NCBI GenBank assembly: GCA_021325175.1
Contig: JAJPHS010000056.1
Location: 18,843-82,842 of the forward strand
Length of the DNA stretch: 64,000 nucleotides
DNA from: Terriglobia bacterium
Lineage (GTDB): Bacteria > Acidobacteriota > Terriglobia > Bryobacterales > Bryobacteraceae
Reading direction: 5' to 3'
Position 1 is the stretch's first letter. Each line of letters begins with the position of its first letter. This document shows positions 56,144 to 64,000 of the stretch, piece by piece. The position numbers were made by a program, and so were the translations under genes. The notes under the pieces were generated by a model. It saw only the letters and a program-made list of their open reading frames with translations. It was not told the origin of the DNA and ran no database searches.

Positions 56144-57208
56144 TCACCGCATCGCGATCGAGGCGACGATTAACCCGCGCTCGCGGCCATCGGAGGCGTC
56201 GGGCGGCAAACTCTTATCCAGCGAAAAATTTAAAATCGCCGCCCCGCGCGGAAAGGACCGCGTCACCGTATGCATCCCTTCGCGCTCAAAAATCGCCGGC
56301 GCCAGCGCGGCCGATTCGGTGGCGATCGCCATGGTCAGCGGGCCGGTCCGCTCCAGCACCTCCGGCGGAACATAAATTTCCATCGCGATGCTTTCGCCGC
56401 TGGGCCGGATCGCGAACACCCGCTCGGTCCACCGCCATCCGCCGGGCTCCGGTTCGTGCCATCCCGAAACCAGATCCACCCCGCCCAAGCCGTACCGGCT
56501 TCGTAGCAGGCAGAAGCGCCGCTCGTCGCGCTCCAGGCTGGTCGCGTCCGAATGGACCGTATCGCCCAGGCTGAACTCCTTCAATACGCCCCAACCGCTG
56601 CGCTCAATCACGCGCTTCAATCCGGCTTCGGAAAAAATCCAGAAGTTTGAATTATCCCGGTTCAGCTCGCCGGCATCCAGCAGATAGGCGCAGGCGGCGC
56701 CTTCCGGAACGCGTCCGATTTTCGGAAAATTGCGCGCGATTCTGGTGCTCATGATGCAATAATCGGCCGCGGCGGCGGCGTTTTCGAGCACGTAGAACGG
56801 ATTCTTCAAATGGTAGAGCACGCCCAGCAGCAGGCACACCCCGAAGCGCCGCTCGAATTTTGGGAAATGCGCGTCGATGTCGGCCTCGCGCAGATCGATG
56901 CGCGAATCAAGCGCGCGCCGCAGCAGCCGCACTCCGCGCATCCCATTGTGATTCGGCCCCGGATGATCCACCGAGGTCACCGCGTAGCCGAGCGATTCGA
57001 AATAGAACGACAAATCGCCATCGCCGCAGCCCAGATCGAGCACGCCCTTTTCGCGCGCCGCCGCCTGTATTTCCTCGCTTAAAAAATCGCCGATGTGCGC
57101 AAGATTGCTCAGCGAATCGTAGCGATACCACTCAAAATCGGCGCCGGATTCGGATTTTGCGCGGCGAAGCCGCTCCCGAAATTCGCTTCGCGGCTGCATC
57201 GCCTTCAT
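56144..57208 (-). CDS. Class I SAM-dependent methyltransferase, tRNA-cmo5U-like fold
   Basis: The start is ATG 57208; the longer frame runs into pxpA without similarity. The 354-residue protein has a SAM motif VLDLGCGDGDLSFYFESLG, acidic residue in VTSVDHPG and LLGVLYHLKNPFYVL, as in CmoB- or DUF1698-type methyltransferases. The C-terminal 130 residues are a beta-rich extension (IAMEIYVPPEVLERTGP, AAILNFSLDKSL) that I do not recognise. It starts 13 bp after the pxpA stop. The substrate is unknown; a sugar or lipid is as plausible as tRNA. Confidence 0.83.
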   Translation of the reverse strand: MKAMQPRSEFRERLRRAKSESGADFEWYRYDSLSNLAHIGDFLSEEIQAAAREKGVLDLGCGDGDLSFYFESLGYAVTSVDHPGPNHNGMRGVRLLRRALDSRIDLREADIDAHFPKFERRFGVCLLLGVLYHLKNPFYVLENAAAAADYCIMSTRIARNFPKIGRVPEGAACAYLLDAGELNRDNSNFWIFSEAGLKRVIERSGWGVLKEFSLGDTVHSDATSLERDERRFCLLRSRYGLGGVDLVSGWHEPEPGGWRWTERVFAIRPSGESIAMEIYVPPEVLERTGPLTMAIATESAALAPAIFEREGMHTVTRSFPRGAAILNFSLDKSLPPDASDGRERGLIVASIAMR

Positions 57209-57221
57209 CGATTCTTCGATT

Positions 57222-57995
57222 TTACCGATGCCTCGCTGTAGCCGCCAGCGGCCGCAAGCTGATGCCGTTTTGCTGAAGCGCCCGGGCCACCGCCGCCGCG
57301 ATCTCCGGAGCTCCCGGCGTGTCGCCGTGGATGCAAATCGTATCCGCGTGAATCCCCACTTTCGATCCGGAAACCGCAATCGCGCCCTCCCCGCGCGCGA
57401 TCCGCAGCGCCTGTTCGCCCGCCTTCTCCGGATCGCCGATCAGCGCATCCTCGAACTTGCGCGGCCGCAGCGTGCCGTCGGCTTCATAGCGCCGGTCCGC
57501 GAACGCCTCCGCCGCGACGCGAAAACCCGCTTCCTGAAAGGCCTCCAGCATCGGCGAGCCCGCCAGCCCTACCAGCACCACATCGCGGCTGAATCGCGCC
57601 ACGCCGTTGGCGATCGCCCGCGCCAGCTCCGGCCGGTTCACGGCGTCGTTGTACAGCATCCCGTGCGGCTTCACGTGGACCATCGCCGTCGCCGAGGCCG
57701 CCGCGGCCTGGGCCAGCGCGCGCACCTGTTCGAACACCGTCCGCTCGATCTCCTCGAGCGGCAGATTCAGGCTCCGCCGCCCGAAATTCTCCCGGTCCGG
57801 ATATCCCGGATGCGCGCCGATCGCCAGGTTCCAGCGCAGCGCCTGCTCGATGGTCGTCTTCATCGTGTTCTGGTCCCCGGCATGGCCGCCGCAGGCGATA
57901 TTCACGCTGGTGATCGCACGCATCAGCGATTCCTGCGTGCCGTCGGCGATTTGCTCCGGAATTTCGCCCATATCGCAATTCAAGTCGATGTGCAT
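57222..57995 (-). CDS. pxpA: 5-oxoprolinase subunit A (LamB/YcsF family)
   Basis: The start is ATG 57995 (MHIDLNCDMGE). The 257-residue protein has the family landmarks VNIACGGHAGDQNTM, AIGAHPGYPDRENFGRR, HVKPHGMLYN and ICIHGDTPGA. PxpA works with PxpB and PxpC to open 5-oxoproline with ATP. Neither partner gene is adjacent, which is unusual. It starts 39 bp after the permease/amidohydrolase gene on the same strand and may share that transcript. Confidence 0.92.
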   Translation of the reverse strand: MHIDLNCDMGEIPEQIADGTQESLMRAITSVNIACGGHAGDQNTMKTTIEQALRWNLAIGAHPGYPDRENFGRRSLNLPLEEIERTVFEQVRALAQAAAASATAMVHVKPHGMLYNDAVNRPELARAIANGVARFSRDVVLVGLAGSPMLEAFQEAGFRVAAEAFADRRYEADGTLRPRKFEDALIGDPEKAGEQALRIARGEGAIAVSGSKVGIHADTICIHGDTPGAPEIAAAVARALQQNGISLRPLAATARHR

Positions 57996-58034
57996 AGCTG
58001 TATTCTCGCGCGCCAACGGCCGGGTCCCAAACGG

Positions 58035-60227
58035 CTATGGATGAGTTTCGAACAGTTCCTTGCGGTCGACGTGCTCGCCTTTGAAGAACACCGCCGAAAT
58101 TCGTTCGGTGGAGGAAATATCTTTCAGCGGATTGCCGTCCACCAGCAGCAGGCTCGCTTCGTAGCCTTTGCGAATCAGCCCGATTCGATCGGCGGCGCGC
58201 AGCAGCTTCGCGTTGTTGTAGGTCGCCGCCTGAAGCGCTATCGCGGGCGGCACCCCCGCCTCCACCCAGAGCTGCATCTCGCGATGAATGCCCGGCCCGT
58301 GGATCACTTGCGGATTGCCCGCGTCCGTGCCCGCCGTCAGCATCACGCCGGCTCGCATCGCCGCCGCCAGATTCTGCTTCGCCAGATCGAGCGAAAACAC
58401 CCATCCGCGGAATCGATCCTGCGAATCTCCCTCGGCGATGATTTTTTTCGTGTCCGCCAGCAGCTTCGGCGGGGCCACCTGCTGCACCAGCGAACGCTCC
58501 AGCGGATCGGTCGTGTGCCGCAGGTAGTCACCGTAAGCCTCCACCACCGTCAGCGTCGGATCGTAGGCCGTGCCGTTCTGCTTCATGCGCTCGAACAGCG
58601 CCGGCGGAATCGCATCGCGCATCGACCCATGCTCGATGCCGTCCACGCCAGCTTCGATCGCGTCGGCGATGTCTTTCGAATCCCCGGTGTGGCAGACGAT
58701 CGGCAGCTTGTCGGCGCGCGCCTCCGCCGCAATCGCGCGCAGCAGCGCGGGATCGAGCCGCGGAATGCGGCCGTCCGGGCCGCCTTCAACAATCGCCTTG
58801 ATTCCATCCACGCCGAGTTTTTTCAACTCATCCACTTGCGCCCGAGCCTCTTCCGGCGTCTTCGGCAGCCGCACGATCTGCGCCTGGAACTGCGCCTGAA
58901 GCTCCTTGGGCAGATACTGCGCGTATTCGGTGCCGTGCCCGCCAGGAGCCGTGAACATCGGACCCACGGCGAACAGCTCCGCGCCTTCCTTTTCTCCCGC
59001 CCGGAGCATCGCGCGATCCTTCAACATCAGGTCGGTCTCGTCTCCCACGCTTTTCACCGCCGTCACGCCGCTGTAGAGATACGCCGCCAGTTCGCGGAAA
59101 ATAGAATCGCCTTGCGAGGTCCAATCCTTGGCATCCGCGTAGAATCCGCCGGGCGAGCCGAGATGCACGTGCACGTCGATCAGCCCCGGAAGCAGCGTTT
59201 TCCCCGCTCCGTCGATCGATTCGGCGCTGAGGCTTTTCGCATCGGGCGCCGGGCCCGTGAAAATTTCCGCGATTTTCCCGTGCCGGATCAGAACCGAGCC
59301 TTGTTCGATCACCGTGCCGTCGCCGGTGAACAGCCGCGCGTCGTGAATCAGATAGCTGCGGTCGCGCTCAATCTGCCGCTCGAGCATCTGGCCCTTGATC
59401 ACGTTGTTTTTGGCGTGAAGCTGCCAGGCGCCCATCACGAAGAACGGAGCGAGCACCGCCGCCAGCCACAACTTCGACGACGCGCGCATCTTTTCTTCTT
59501 TCTCCCAGCGGAATAACTTCATCGCCAGGAATGTTCCGATCAAAGCGGTGACGGCCAGAATTCCGGCCGATTCGAGATTGGACGAAAAATCCTCGTGATT
59601 TTCCAGCATTCCCGTCAGCCCCGTGGTGAGATACGTGGTCGGGATGAACTGCGCGATTTGCTGGATCCAGTTCGGCATCATGCCCAGCGGAAACGTCGCC
59701 CCGCCCAGGAACAGCATCGGAAAATACAGGAGCTGCACGATAATCTGGCTCTCCTGCATGGAGTTCGCGATCGCGCCCACGATTCCGCCAATGGCGCGGA
59801 ACGCCAGCAGGCCCAACAGCACGAAGGCCAGCAGCGACCAGGGGTGATCAAGCGGCGGCATATGATATATCACTCGCGCCAAAAGCAGCATCAGAAGCGT
59901 CACCGGAACGTAATGCACCAGTCCGGTCACAAGCTGGCCCACCAGAATCGGGGCCGGCGAAATCGGCGCGACCTTGAATCGCCGCAAAATACCTTGCTCG
60001 CGATCCTGCACGCTCCGCATCCCCGCGCCAAACAGCCCCGAGGCCAAAATGCCGAGCGAAAGCCCCATGTTCACCACGGTAACGATCACTCCGCCGCGCT
60101 CGGCGTGCAGCAGCGATCCAAAAATGAAAAAGAAAATCAATGGAAAAATGTAGTTGAAGAACAGCACGGTGCGATCGCGCATGGTCAGGCGCAGGTTGGT
60201 TTGAATCATCGCCAGGTAGGGTTTCAT
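58035..60227 (-). CDS. ABC-2 permease fused to a periplasmic amidohydrolase
   Basis: A single 730-residue reading frame joins two unrelated parts. Residues 1-240 are an ABC-2 type permease with about six helices (IFPLIFFFIFGSLL, REQGILRRFKVAPISPAPIL, FPMLFLGGATFPLGMMP). Residues 252-270 form an extra membrane helix (LWLAAVLAPFFVMGAW). From about 291 follows an amidohydrolase of the imidazolonepropionase-like group: DVHVHLG at 351-357, the Lys-containing GVDGIKAIVEGG, CHTGDSKD, GIEHGS and TAGTDAG, so the metal ligands look complete. The ATPase gene lies 3 bp upstream. The odd helix number should place the enzyme outside the membrane. No frameshift is needed. Confidence 0.9.
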   Translation of the reverse strand: MKPYLAMIQTNLRLTMRDRTVLFFNYIFPLIFFFIFGSLLHAERGGVIVTVVNMGLSLGILASGLFGAGMRSVQDREQGILRRFKVAPISPAPILVGQLVTGLVHYVPVTLLMLLLARVIYHMPPLDHPWSLLAFVLLGLLAFRAIGGIVGAIANSMQESQIIVQLLYFPMLFLGGATFPLGMMPNWIQQIAQFIPTTYLTTGLTGMLENHEDFSSNLESAGILAVTALIGTFLAMKLFRWEKEEKMRASSKLWLAAVLAPFFVMGAWQLHAKNNVIKGQMLERQIERDRSYLIHDARLFTGDGTVIEQGSVLIRHGKIAEIFTGPAPDAKSLSAESIDGAGKTLLPGLIDVHVHLGSPGGFYADAKDWTSQGDSIFRELAAYLYSGVTAVKSVGDETDLMLKDRAMLRAGEKEGAELFAVGPMFTAPGGHGTEYAQYLPKELQAQFQAQIVRLPKTPEEARAQVDELKKLGVDGIKAIVEGGPDGRIPRLDPALLRAIAAEARADKLPIVCHTGDSKDIADAIEAGVDGIEHGSMRDAIPPALFERMKQNGTAYDPTLTVVEAYGDYLRHTTDPLERSLVQQVAPPKLLADTKKIIAEGDSQDRFRGWVFSLDLAKQNLAAAMRAGVMLTAGTDAGNPQVIHGPGIHREMQLWVEAGVPPAIALQAATYNNAKLLRAADRIGLIRKGYEASLLLVDGNPLKDISSTERISAVFFKGEHVDRKELFETHP

Positions 60228-60230
60228 GCG

Positions 60231-61151
60231 TTACTCCCTCAATCGTTTTCCGGTCAGTTCGATGAAAACGTCTTCAAGCGTCGGACGCTTCAGGTGAATA
60301 TCCTCGAGATCGAGCCCGTTCTGATCGATCCACTTCACCAGCTCCGGCACGGTTCGAGCCGGGCGCGTCGAATACACCGTGAGCGTCCTGGCTCCCTCGC
60401 CAAGCACGTATCGATCCGCGGCTTCGAACCTGGGCACTTCGGCCGGCATCGGCTGCGCCGTAACGATCTCGATCCGCGATGTTCCGGGCGTGCGCGATTG
60501 AATTTCGCGCGGCGATCCCAGGGCGATAATCTTTCCCTGATCGATGATCGCCACGCGGTCGCATAACCGCTCGGCTTCCTCAATGTAATGCGTGGTGAGC
60601 AGGATGGTTCGCTTGGCGTCGCGCAACTCCGCAATGAGGCTGTGAATTTCCAGGCGCACCTGCGGATCGAGACCCGTGGTCGGCTCGTCCAAAAACAGCA
60701 GCGAGGGATCGTTCACCATGGCCAGCGCCAAGGCCACGCGCTGCTTCTGGCCTCCGGACAATTTCGAGTAATACTCGTTGCGCTTTTCGGTCAATTGCAG
60801 GCGCGCCAGGAGTTTGTCCGCATCGGTCGCGCGCGAATAAAACGACGCAAACAATCCCAGCGCTTCGCGAACCGTGATTTTATCCGGCAGGTTGGTCGAT
60901 TGCAGGCAGACCCCGATGCGATCCTTCACCGCGCGCGTATCCGTTGCCGGATCGTAACCAAGCACCCGAACTTCGCCGCCGCTGCGCGGGCGCAGACCTT
61001 CGAGAATCTCCACCGTTGTCGTTTTCCCCGCGCCGTTCGGCCCCAGCAGCCCGAATACTTCGCCCGAATCGACCGCGAAGTCGATGCCGCGAACGGCCTG
61101 AAAATCGCCGTACGATTTTTTGAGCCCGGCTACCCGTATCGCGCTTTCCAT
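60231..61151 (-). CDS. ABC transporter ATPase, ABC-2 exporter type
   Basis: The start is taken at ATG 61151; ATG 61160 adds three residues. The 306-residue protein has Walker A GPNGAGKTTT, Q-loop in VCLQSTNLPD, signature LSGGQKQRV, Walker B LLFLDEPTTGLD with an intact Glu, and the switch TTHYIEEAERLCD. The C-terminal 80 residues are the accessory domain of DrrA/CcmA-like exporters. It powers the fused permease encoded 3 bp downstream. TAAAAT lies 7 nt before the ATG. Confidence 0.94.
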   Translation of the reverse strand: MESAIRVAGLKKSYGDFQAVRGIDFAVDSGEVFGLLGPNGAGKTTTVEILEGLRPRSGGEVRVLGYDPATDTRAVKDRIGVCLQSTNLPDKITVREALGLFASFYSRATDADKLLARLQLTEKRNEYYSKLSGGQKQRVALALAMVNDPSLLFLDEPTTGLDPQVRLEIHSLIAELRDAKRTILLTTHYIEEAERLCDRVAIIDQGKIIALGSPREIQSRTPGTSRIEIVTAQPMPAEVPRFEAADRYVLGEGARTLTVYSTRPARTVPELVKWIDQNGLDLEDIHLKRPTLEDVFIELTGKRLRE

Positions 61152-61158
61152 GGCTCTC

Positions 61159-61164
61159 ATTTTA
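61159..61164 (-). promoter_or_regulatory. -10 TAAAAT 7 nt before the ABC ATPase start
   Basis: On the minus strand TAAAAT-GAGAGCC-ATG repeats the layout seen before the genes at 12067 and 54729. No Shine-Dalgarno sequence is visible. Confidence 0.45.
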
Positions 61165-61325
61165 GCCGCGAGCCAAAACGCGATACGCCGTTAACCGGCA
61201 AGCTGCGGAATGAAACGGACGAACGCCTGAAGCGGAGACGTAACCCGGCTCAGTACCACAGTTCTAGGCGAAATAGGAATTCGGAGCCATGGACGGAGGG
61301 CCGTCTTATCGGGAAAAATGCGGGC

Positions 61326-61514
61326 ATGACGCGCTGCCCGGAATGTCATAGCGTTTCCCGCGCCGAGATGCCGTACTGCCCGGCCTGCTTATATCGATTC
61401 AGGATCGACGATCACGCGAGGTGGAATCTCGAGAGGCGCCGCTTGAAATACCGAGTCGGCTCGGCCGCCGTCGGCCTGGCGGTCGCGATTCTGTATTACG
61501 CCCTGTTGGGATGA
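61326..61514 (+). CDS. Zinc-ribbon membrane microprotein
   Basis: The 62-residue reading frame from ATG 61326 encodes two CxxC knuckles (RCPECHS, YCPACLY), a basic middle part and one C-terminal membrane helix (VGSAAVGLAVAILYYALLG). GCGGGC lies just before the ATG but is not a good ribosome-binding site. The frame is open well upstream, but only this part looks like protein. The layout, a cytoplasmic zinc ribbon tethered by a tail anchor, recurs in small bacterial proteins of unknown function. Confidence 0.6.
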   Translation: MTRCPECHSVSRAEMPYCPACLYRFRIDDHARWNLERRRLKYRVGSAAVGLAVAILYYALLG

Positions 61515-61563
61515 TCCGTTCGGACGCGATGAAACAGTTCGCGGTCCGGCGCGTCCACTTTAT

Positions 61564-62667
61564 GTGAAAATCGCGCAAGTGGCGCCGCTGTGGGAACGGG
61601 TTCCTCCACGGCTTTATGGCGGCACGGAACGGGTCGTCGCCTATCTGACCGATACATTGGTCGAAGCAGGACATGACGTCACGCTTTTCGCCAGCGGGGA
61701 TTCCAGCACCAAGGCCCGGCTGGTCGGCATCGGCGATTGCGCTCTGCGTCTGGATCCGCGCCCGCGCGATCCGCTACTGAACCATTTGATGCTGATCGAA
61801 ACCGTTCTTCGCCGGGCAAACGATTTCGATCTCATCCATTTTCACATCGACCACATCCATTTGCCGGTCACCGTCCGCACCGGCGCGGTCCATGTAACGA
61901 CACTGCACGGACGCCTTGACGTTCCGGAACTGGATCTGATGTGCCGGCTATTTCCGCGCGCGCCGATGATTTCGATCTCCAACGCGCAGCGGCGGCCGCT
62001 GGAATGGCTGAACTGGGTGGCCACCGTTTATCATGGCCTTCCGCTCGATCTGCTGCGGCCGCAATTCGGACCCGGAAAATATCTTGCGTTTCTCGGGCGC
62101 ATTTCGCCCGAAAAGCGCCCCGACCGCGCCATCGAGCTGGCCAAGCGGCTCGGCATCCCGCTGCGCATCGCCGCAAAAGTCGACAAGCCCGATGAGCAAT
62201 ATTTCCAGGAGCAGATCAAACCGCTGCTCGATTCCTCGCTGATCGAGTTCGTGGGCGAGATCACGGAAAAAGAAAAATCGGAATTTCTGGGCAACGCCTG
62301 CGCGCTCGCGTTTCTCATCGACTGGCCGGAGCCGTTCGGTTTAGCCATGATCGAAGCGATGGCCTGCGGCACGCCCACGATCGCCTGGGCTTGCGGATCC
62401 GTGCCGGAAGTGATCGACCATGGCCGCAGCGGATTCGTCGTCCACTCGATGGATGAGGCCATCCAGGCGGCCAAAAACATCAGCGCCATCGATCGCGCCG
62501 CGTGCCGGCGAATTTTCGAGCAGCGCTTTTCGGCGCCGCGGATGGCCGAAGGCTACCTCGCCGCCTACAAACAGTTGATCGATGCGCGAAGGGCTTCGAT
62601 GATGAAAACCGGCAACTGCGCCAGCCCGCCCCCGGTGCTGCTCGAAGAGCCGCATCTTAGCCGTTAG
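61564..62667 (+). CDS. Glycosyltransferase family 4 protein
   Basis: The start is GTG 61564 (MKIAQVAPLWERVPPRLYGGTERVV). The 367-residue protein is a GT-B glycosyltransferase: the N-terminal GGTE acceptor loop, DLIHFHIDH, the donor-domain start YLAFLGRISPEKRPDRAIELAKRLG, and the C-terminal E-x7-E motif in EPFGLAMIEAMACGTPTIAW. It should transfer a sugar from a nucleotide donor to an acceptor on the cytoplasmic side. The acceptor is unknown and no polysaccharide cluster surrounds it. Its stop overlaps the convergent gene by 4 bp. Confidence 0.92.
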   Translation: MKIAQVAPLWERVPPRLYGGTERVVAYLTDTLVEAGHDVTLFASGDSSTKARLVGIGDCALRLDPRPRDPLLNHLMLIETVLRRANDFDLIHFHIDHIHLPVTVRTGAVHVTTLHGRLDVPELDLMCRLFPRAPMISISNAQRRPLEWLNWVATVYHGLPLDLLRPQFGPGKYLAFLGRISPEKRPDRAIELAKRLGIPLRIAAKVDKPDEQYFQEQIKPLLDSSLIEFVGEITEKEKSEFLGNACALAFLIDWPEPFGLAMIEAMACGTPTIAWACGSVPEVIDHGRSGFVVHSMDEAIQAAKNISAIDRAACRRIFEQRFSAPRMAEGYLAAYKQLIDARRASMMKTGNCASPPPVLLEEPHLSR

Positions 62668-63455
62668 TCTTTGTGCCGCGCGTTCAGGTCGCGGGACAGC
62701 ATCAGTTTGAGCGTCAGCCGGTCCGCTCCGGCGGTCACGCCCACGCCGACGCCCGCCTCGATGTTCACGAACCGCGTGTTGTGATCCATTACCGCCCAGA
62801 CCTCCTGGAACTGATCGTGCGCGGGCAGGAACTGGCGGAGCGGGCCAAAATCGGCGTACTCCTCGGCGGCGACGGCCCATTTGTCGTTGAAATTATAGGC
62901 GACGCGCGTCGCCGGCACGAATTCGAGATTGCCGAAGCCGCCGGTGAAGTTGGTATCGACGATCGGGTTGAAAATAATATCCACCGGATGAAGATGCACG
63001 CCCACAATGGGCCGCACCTCCGAGGTAATCCGGCGCGACTCCCAATATTTCGCGTTCACGCTGAACTCGTAATTGACGCCCCAAAAAACCTTGTGATCGG
63101 CGGCGTGCGGGCGCACGAACAGCTCGCGAATTTTGAAGCCGTTGATGGTGGCGCCGCGGCCCTGCGAGTAGAAACTGTAGACCGGCAGGTACAGGCCCTG
63201 CTCGAACCAGTCGGTCACGCCATAGGCCCATTCCGATGCGCCGTTTACCGAATCGTTGGGGATAATCGCGCCGGGGTAATCCGGCGTTTTCCGCCCGATC
63301 GGCGTGAAATTGGTATGGATCATCAGATTGAAAATGCCTTTTTCGGCGATTTCGGCGTCGTAAACCTGGATCTCGTCCGTCTGGGCGCGGAGCGCGGCGG
63401 GCGAGCCGAGCAAGAGAAGGAACAAAAAATGCCGATGTTTTCCGAAGAGGGTCAT
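62664..63455 (-). CDS. Secreted beta-rich protein, probably outer membrane, unknown function
   Basis: The 263-residue protein starts with a signal peptide (FLFLLLLGSPAALRAQ). The rest has many alternating strands with aromatic girdle-like residues (WAYGVTDWFEQGLYLPVYSF, FWGVNYEFSVNAKYW, RVAYNFNDKWAVAAEEYADF), ending in a strand-like LTLKLMLSRDLNA. This fits a small outer-membrane beta-barrel, though the terminal residue is Asp rather than Phe. I recognise no family. Confidence 0.75.
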   Translation of the reverse strand: MTLFGKHRHFLFLLLLGSPAALRAQTDEIQVYDAEIAEKGIFNLMIHTNFTPIGRKTPDYPGAIIPNDSVNGASEWAYGVTDWFEQGLYLPVYSFYSQGRGATINGFKIRELFVRPHAADHKVFWGVNYEFSVNAKYWESRRITSEVRPIVGVHLHPVDIIFNPIVDTNFTGGFGNLEFVPATRVAYNFNDKWAVAAEEYADFGPLRQFLPAHDQFQEVWAVMDHNTRFVNIEAGVGVGVTAGADRLTLKLMLSRDLNARHKD

Positions 63456-63786
63456 GATTAGAGCGCGGCCGGCGATCTTTAACTATATTCAAGTTGCTGA
63501 TTCGCCGCAAGATGCGGTTCCAGGAAATATCCCGCGATAGTTACAAAAACGGTTACACACCACAGACCAGAAATGTTTCCGAGGTCGCGTCGCCGCGCGG
63601 CATGCGAGAGCCAGCCGTGATCTGTCCAGCCAGATTCACCTACGCTCTGCCGGGACCGCGGCGTATCGCTAGACCCTGTAACTAGTTCCTAGACATTCCG
63701 GACTGGACTATTTCTTTTCAATCACCTAAAACACTTTTCGACTATTACACGGTAACGGGCTTGCTTTGCGCGATGATGAAAGCTAT
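63456..63786. other. Intergenic region without a recognisable gene
   Basis: No frame here has convincing coding character; the small frame at 63494-63685 has unnatural composition. Base composition is AT-richer than the neighbouring genes from about 63660 on, fitting promoters for the gene at 62664-63455 and for the broken gene at 63787. No strong hairpin or -10/-35 pair was found. Confidence 0.5.
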
Positions 63787-63881
63787 ATGAAATTGCGAGT
63801 GGAGTGCTACTCGGAGCAGACTGCAGACGAGCGCCGGTACGTTTTTAACTGGATGACCGCGACTATCTGGTTTAAGGGCGC
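63787..63881 (+). pseudogene. 5' fragment of a small gene cut by the element at 63882
   Basis: From ATG 63787 the frame reads MKLRVECYSEQTADERRYVF and continues NWMTATIWFKG before entering the repeat-rich end sequence. The frame then runs on 12 codons to a TAA at 63916-63918. The start resembles a family of short bacterial proteins opening with K-L-x-V-E-C-Y-S and T-A-D-E-R-P, usually near 60-70 residues. The junction at about 63882 coincides with the start of the putative IS end, so the gene seems truncated by insertion. The family match is from memory. Confidence 0.45.
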
Positions 63882-64000
63882 TGTTCGGGTGTTTGCGGAA
63901 TCCGGGGCATGTGAATAAGCGTTCCGGGAAATGGTGAATACGGATTCCGGGAAATGCTGAAATCGGATTCCGGCGGGATGTGGAACGCAAACGGGCTCGG
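63882..64000. mobile_element. Probable end of an IS21-type insertion sequence, cut by the window
   Basis: The sequence from TGTTCGGGTG (63882) to the window end carries four imperfect copies of a 21-24-bp unit and no coding frame. IS21 elements begin with TG and have multiple internal terminal repeats bound by the transposase. The transposase genes (istA/istB type) would lie beyond the window. The left neighbour is a broken small gene, which supports an insertion boundary. Confidence 0.5.
63897..63988 (+). repeat. Four imperfect direct repeats around ATTCCGGGAAATG
   Basis: Copies run 63897-63920, 63921-63941, 63942-63964 and 63965-63988, each with (G)GATTCCGG or GTTCCGG then a G/A stretch, ATG and TGAA or TGGAA. 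Copies 2 and 3 are closest. Contiguous spacing without unique spacers rules out CRISPR, and the arrangement fits transposase-binding terminal repeats. Confidence 0.75.

Noticed and set aside
57228..59516. Plus-strand open frame of 762 codons
   Set aside because: It lies opposite pxpA and the ABC-2/amidohydrolase fusion, has Arg/His-rich composition and no recognisable motif. It is an antisense shadow typical of GC-rich DNA.
63897..63988. Repeats considered as a CRISPR array
   Set aside because: The copies are contiguous, differ from each other and have no unique spacers of constant length.

Overview
The window is about 64 kb of GC-rich bacterial chromosome. Gene content points to an Acidobacteriota member, most likely Bryobacterales/Solibacter-like. 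The indicators are a secreted protein of the acidobacterial VWFA-related type, a dnaK-dnaJ-hspR operon, many signal-peptide proteins of unknown function, orphan PxpA and FliS genes, and dense short operons with 4-bp start/stop overlaps. Taxonomy is inferred from protein character, not from a marker search. Genes are densely packed on both strands. Only the last 0.5 kb is gene-poor, and it ends in what looks like the edge of an insertion sequence.

Layout. 1-2510: sensor kinase C-terminus and a multidomain regulator whose kinase core and second receiver look inactive. 2511-6248: dnaK, dnaJ, hspR. 6343-12447: M20 peptidase, then an overlapping run (rfbD-like reductase, RraA-like, TPP enzyme, MmgE/PrpD) and a small secreted protein. 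12451-16930: P1-type peptidase, an Mla-type lipid transporter (permease, ATPase, substrate-binding protein) and a YdjC/HpnK deacetylase. 16915-21053: TetR, SDR, HNH nuclease, PD40 protein and ThuA. 21086-25092: Hsp70-like ATPase with a cyclase-family hydrolase; a REC-GGDKF-EAL protein. 25293-28434: yebC, ruvC, a secreted protein, a TlpA-like thioredoxin. 28444-30679: metallo-beta-lactamase-fold protein, BlaI and a short BlaR1. 30910-37528: rhomboid, PfkB kinase, alpha/beta hydrolase, exported methyltransferase and two secreted proteins. 37595-39297: murB and a membrane protein. 39509-49803 (minus): two RND pumps, adaptor, hfq, holB, fliS, nuoB. 49826-54675: GH77 amylomaltase, tRNA-His, ubiD, fabG, a single-domain response regulator. 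54729-61160: M20 peptidase, methyltransferase, pxpA, and an ABC exporter whose permease is fused to an amidohydrolase. 61326-64000: zinc-ribbon microprotein, glycosyltransferase, secreted protein, a broken small gene and a probable IS21-type end.

Functional threads. Protein quality control (dnaKJ-hspR and a second Hsp70-like ATPase), envelope export and maintenance (Mla, RND, ABC-2, murB), signalling (two-component and c-di-GMP proteins) and small-molecule catabolism recur. Many start codons sit 5-9 nt downstream of a -10-like hexamer with no Shine-Dalgarno sequence, which suggests frequent leaderless transcription. The most unusual items are the ABC-2 permease/amidohydrolase fusion, the degenerate kinase/receiver protein, the near-symmetrical ubiD/fabG start region, and the MBL-BlaI-BlaR1 operon whose BlaR1 lacks a sensor domain.
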